NCBI GenBank assembly: GCA_041180805.1
Contig: JBEGQX010000302.1
Span: 1-23,610 of the forward strand
From: JBEGQX01 sp041180805
GTDB lineage: Bacteria > Planctomycetota > Planctomycetia > Gemmatales > Gemmataceae
Length of the DNA: 23,610 nucleotides
Direction of reading: 5' to 3'
In this document: positions 22,732 through 23,610 of the stretch, piece by piece
How the letters are laid out: each line of letters starts with the position of its first letter
Position numbering within the stretch: position 1 is the stretch's first letter
Position numbers and translations under genes: made by a program
The notes under the pieces: generated by a model
What the model was told of the DNA's origin: nothing
Databases searched by the model: none
Seen by the model: the letters and a program-made list of their open reading frames with translations, nothing else

Positions 22732-23610
22732 ATGTTTCACAATTCTAAAAAGAGAAGGGGTGCAATTGCACCCCTGGCAGCCATTTTGATGGTATTTCTT
22801 TTGGGCATGGTCGCCTTCGCCTTGGATATTGGATACATCCTGATGGCAAAGACAGAGGCGCAAACAACCGCGGATGCCGCTGCCCTGGCGGGCATGAGCA
22901 AGCTGATGAACCTGTTGCAAAACGCCTCCATGGTCAAGGGCGCAAACAACCGATTTATTCCTGTTCAAACTTCCGCTCATCTAAGCCTTGCAAAGCAAGA
23001 AGTGATTGCCTTCGCAAACAACAATAAAATTGCGGGCAACACCGTGGAAATTCAGCTAGCAGACATCGAAATTGGCTTCATGGCAAACCCTGTCAGCATG
23101 GCTTCGGATGTGATTGAAACCAGTGGCTGGCCAGCCCGACCTTACAACACAGTGCGTGTTACCGTGAAAAGGGACGATGTTCACTATGGGGGAAAGTTGA
23201 CCCTAATTTTCGGCAAAATGGTCGGTTTGCAATCCGTGGAGATAACCGCCACGGCAACTGCGGCATTCCAAGTGGGCACCCCCAAGTTCAGAGGCAATTT
23301 CTCCATGATGGAAGGTGCGGATCTGGCCCAATATTACGGGGGAATTTTGCCATTTACTGTGGAACAAGCTCAATGGAACGCCCTTTACAATTCCACAGGC
23401 ACAGGAACGGTCAATTACACCAACTACAACGGCCAGACGGAATCCATGCAAATCACCGACAATTTCAAAAATGATGGTACAACAGGAACGGATGGAAACC
23501 GCGAAATCAAAATGTACCCCTCCAGCACCACCGAGGGAAATTTCGGAACCATCAACTTCACCCTAACGAAATTTGGAAATTCCACCAAGACCTTGGAAGA
23601 CCTGATTATC
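22732..23610 (+). CDS. TadG-like pilus assembly protein, partial (3' end missing)
   Basis: The frame stays open from the ATG at 22732 to the window edge, 293 codons with no stop, so the protein is longer than seen. The N-terminus (K-K-R-R-G-A-I-A-P-L-A-A-I-L) followed by a membrane helix, then D-I-G-Y...K-T-E-A-Q-T-T-A-D-A-A-A-L-A-G, is the TadG/TadE-like N-terminal domain of Flp pilus assembly proteins. The Ala-rich segment after the helix is typical. Residues 60-185 are a mixed region ending in T-A-T-A-T-A-A-F. From about 190 onward the sequence is Thr/Asn/Gly-rich and beta-like. No von Willebrand A domain is visible yet. It is translated from its own strong site 31 bp after the TadE-like gene and is very likely in the same operon. 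Confidence 0.87.
   Translation, partial: MFHNSKKRRGAIAPLAAILMVFLLGMVAFALDIGYILMAKTEAQTTADAAALAGMSKLMNLLQNASMVKGANNRFIPVQTSAHLSLAKQEVIAFANNNKIAGNTVEIQLADIEIGFMANPVSMASDVIETSGWPARPYNTVRVTVKRDDVHYGGKLTLIFGKMVGLQSVEITATATAAFQVGTPKFRGNFSMMEGADLAQYYGGILPFTVEQAQWNALYNSTGTGTVNYTNYNGQTESMQITDNFKNDGTTGTDGNREIKMYPSSTTEGNFGTINFTLTKFGNSTKTLEDLII

Noticed and set aside
1..23610. Mobile elements, CRISPR, tRNA or phage genes
   Set aside because: No transposase, integrase, phage structural gene, regularly spaced repeats or tRNA-like cloverleaf was seen anywhere in the window.

Overview
The window looks like a chromosomal segment from a planctomycete, most likely Gemmatales/Gemmataceae-like, judged from gene content alone. 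The clues are a DUF1559 pseudopilin with the H-X9-DG C-terminal motif, a small lipoprotein behind it, a Ser/Thr kinase with the usual planctomycete N-terminal extension, TadE/TadG-like pilus proteins, and a dehydrogenase-cytochrome fusion. It is densely coded: no gap exceeds about 150 bp, and I see no rRNA, tRNA, CRISPR array, insertion sequence or phage gene.

Layout. (1) At 1-1449 (+) lie a DUF1559 pseudopilin and a lipoprotein. The lipoprotein stop overlaps the stop of the next, convergent gene in one CTAG. (2) At 1446-5599 (-) lie a TolC-family outer-membrane protein, an exported leucine-rich-repeat protein and a Tat-exported CE15 glucuronoyl-esterase-like enzyme. (3) At 5738-15436 (-) lies a signalling block read in the order cheA, cheW, mcp, cheB, cheR, mug, a CaMKII-association-domain protein, and an FHA-GAF-nucleotide cyclase. 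(4) At 15603-17528 (-), just upstream of cheA, is a Ser/Thr kinase carrying two receiver domains. (5) Divergent from it, at 17671-22163 (+), are a CBM9-like/sugar-dehydrogenase/diheme-cytochrome fusion and a polytopic membrane protein that overlaps it by 4 bp. (6) At 22251-23610 (+) are TadE-like and TadG-like genes; the second runs off the right edge.

How it may work together. The chemosensory genes have an adaptation pair (CheB, CheR) but no CheY and no flagellar genes. The only intact free-standing-type receiver nearby is the C-terminal domain of the Ser/Thr kinase. The only phosphothreonine-reading (FHA) module nearby belongs to the cyclase at the far end of the block. This suggests a relay: MCP/CheA to receiver-kinase, then Ser/Thr phosphorylation, FHA docking, and cyclic-nucleotide or related output. 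That relay is my main hypothesis; it is inferred from architecture and gene order and is not shown by the sequence. The flanking genes (glucuronoyl esterase, carbohydrate-binding dehydrogenase, Tad pilus parts) fit a surface-attached polysaccharide degrader.

Regulatory candidates are a 49-nt, largely paired hairpin just upstream of cheB, dyads upstream of tolC, a dyad between the divergent kinase and dehydrogenase genes, and an AT-rich region before cheA. None has been tested.
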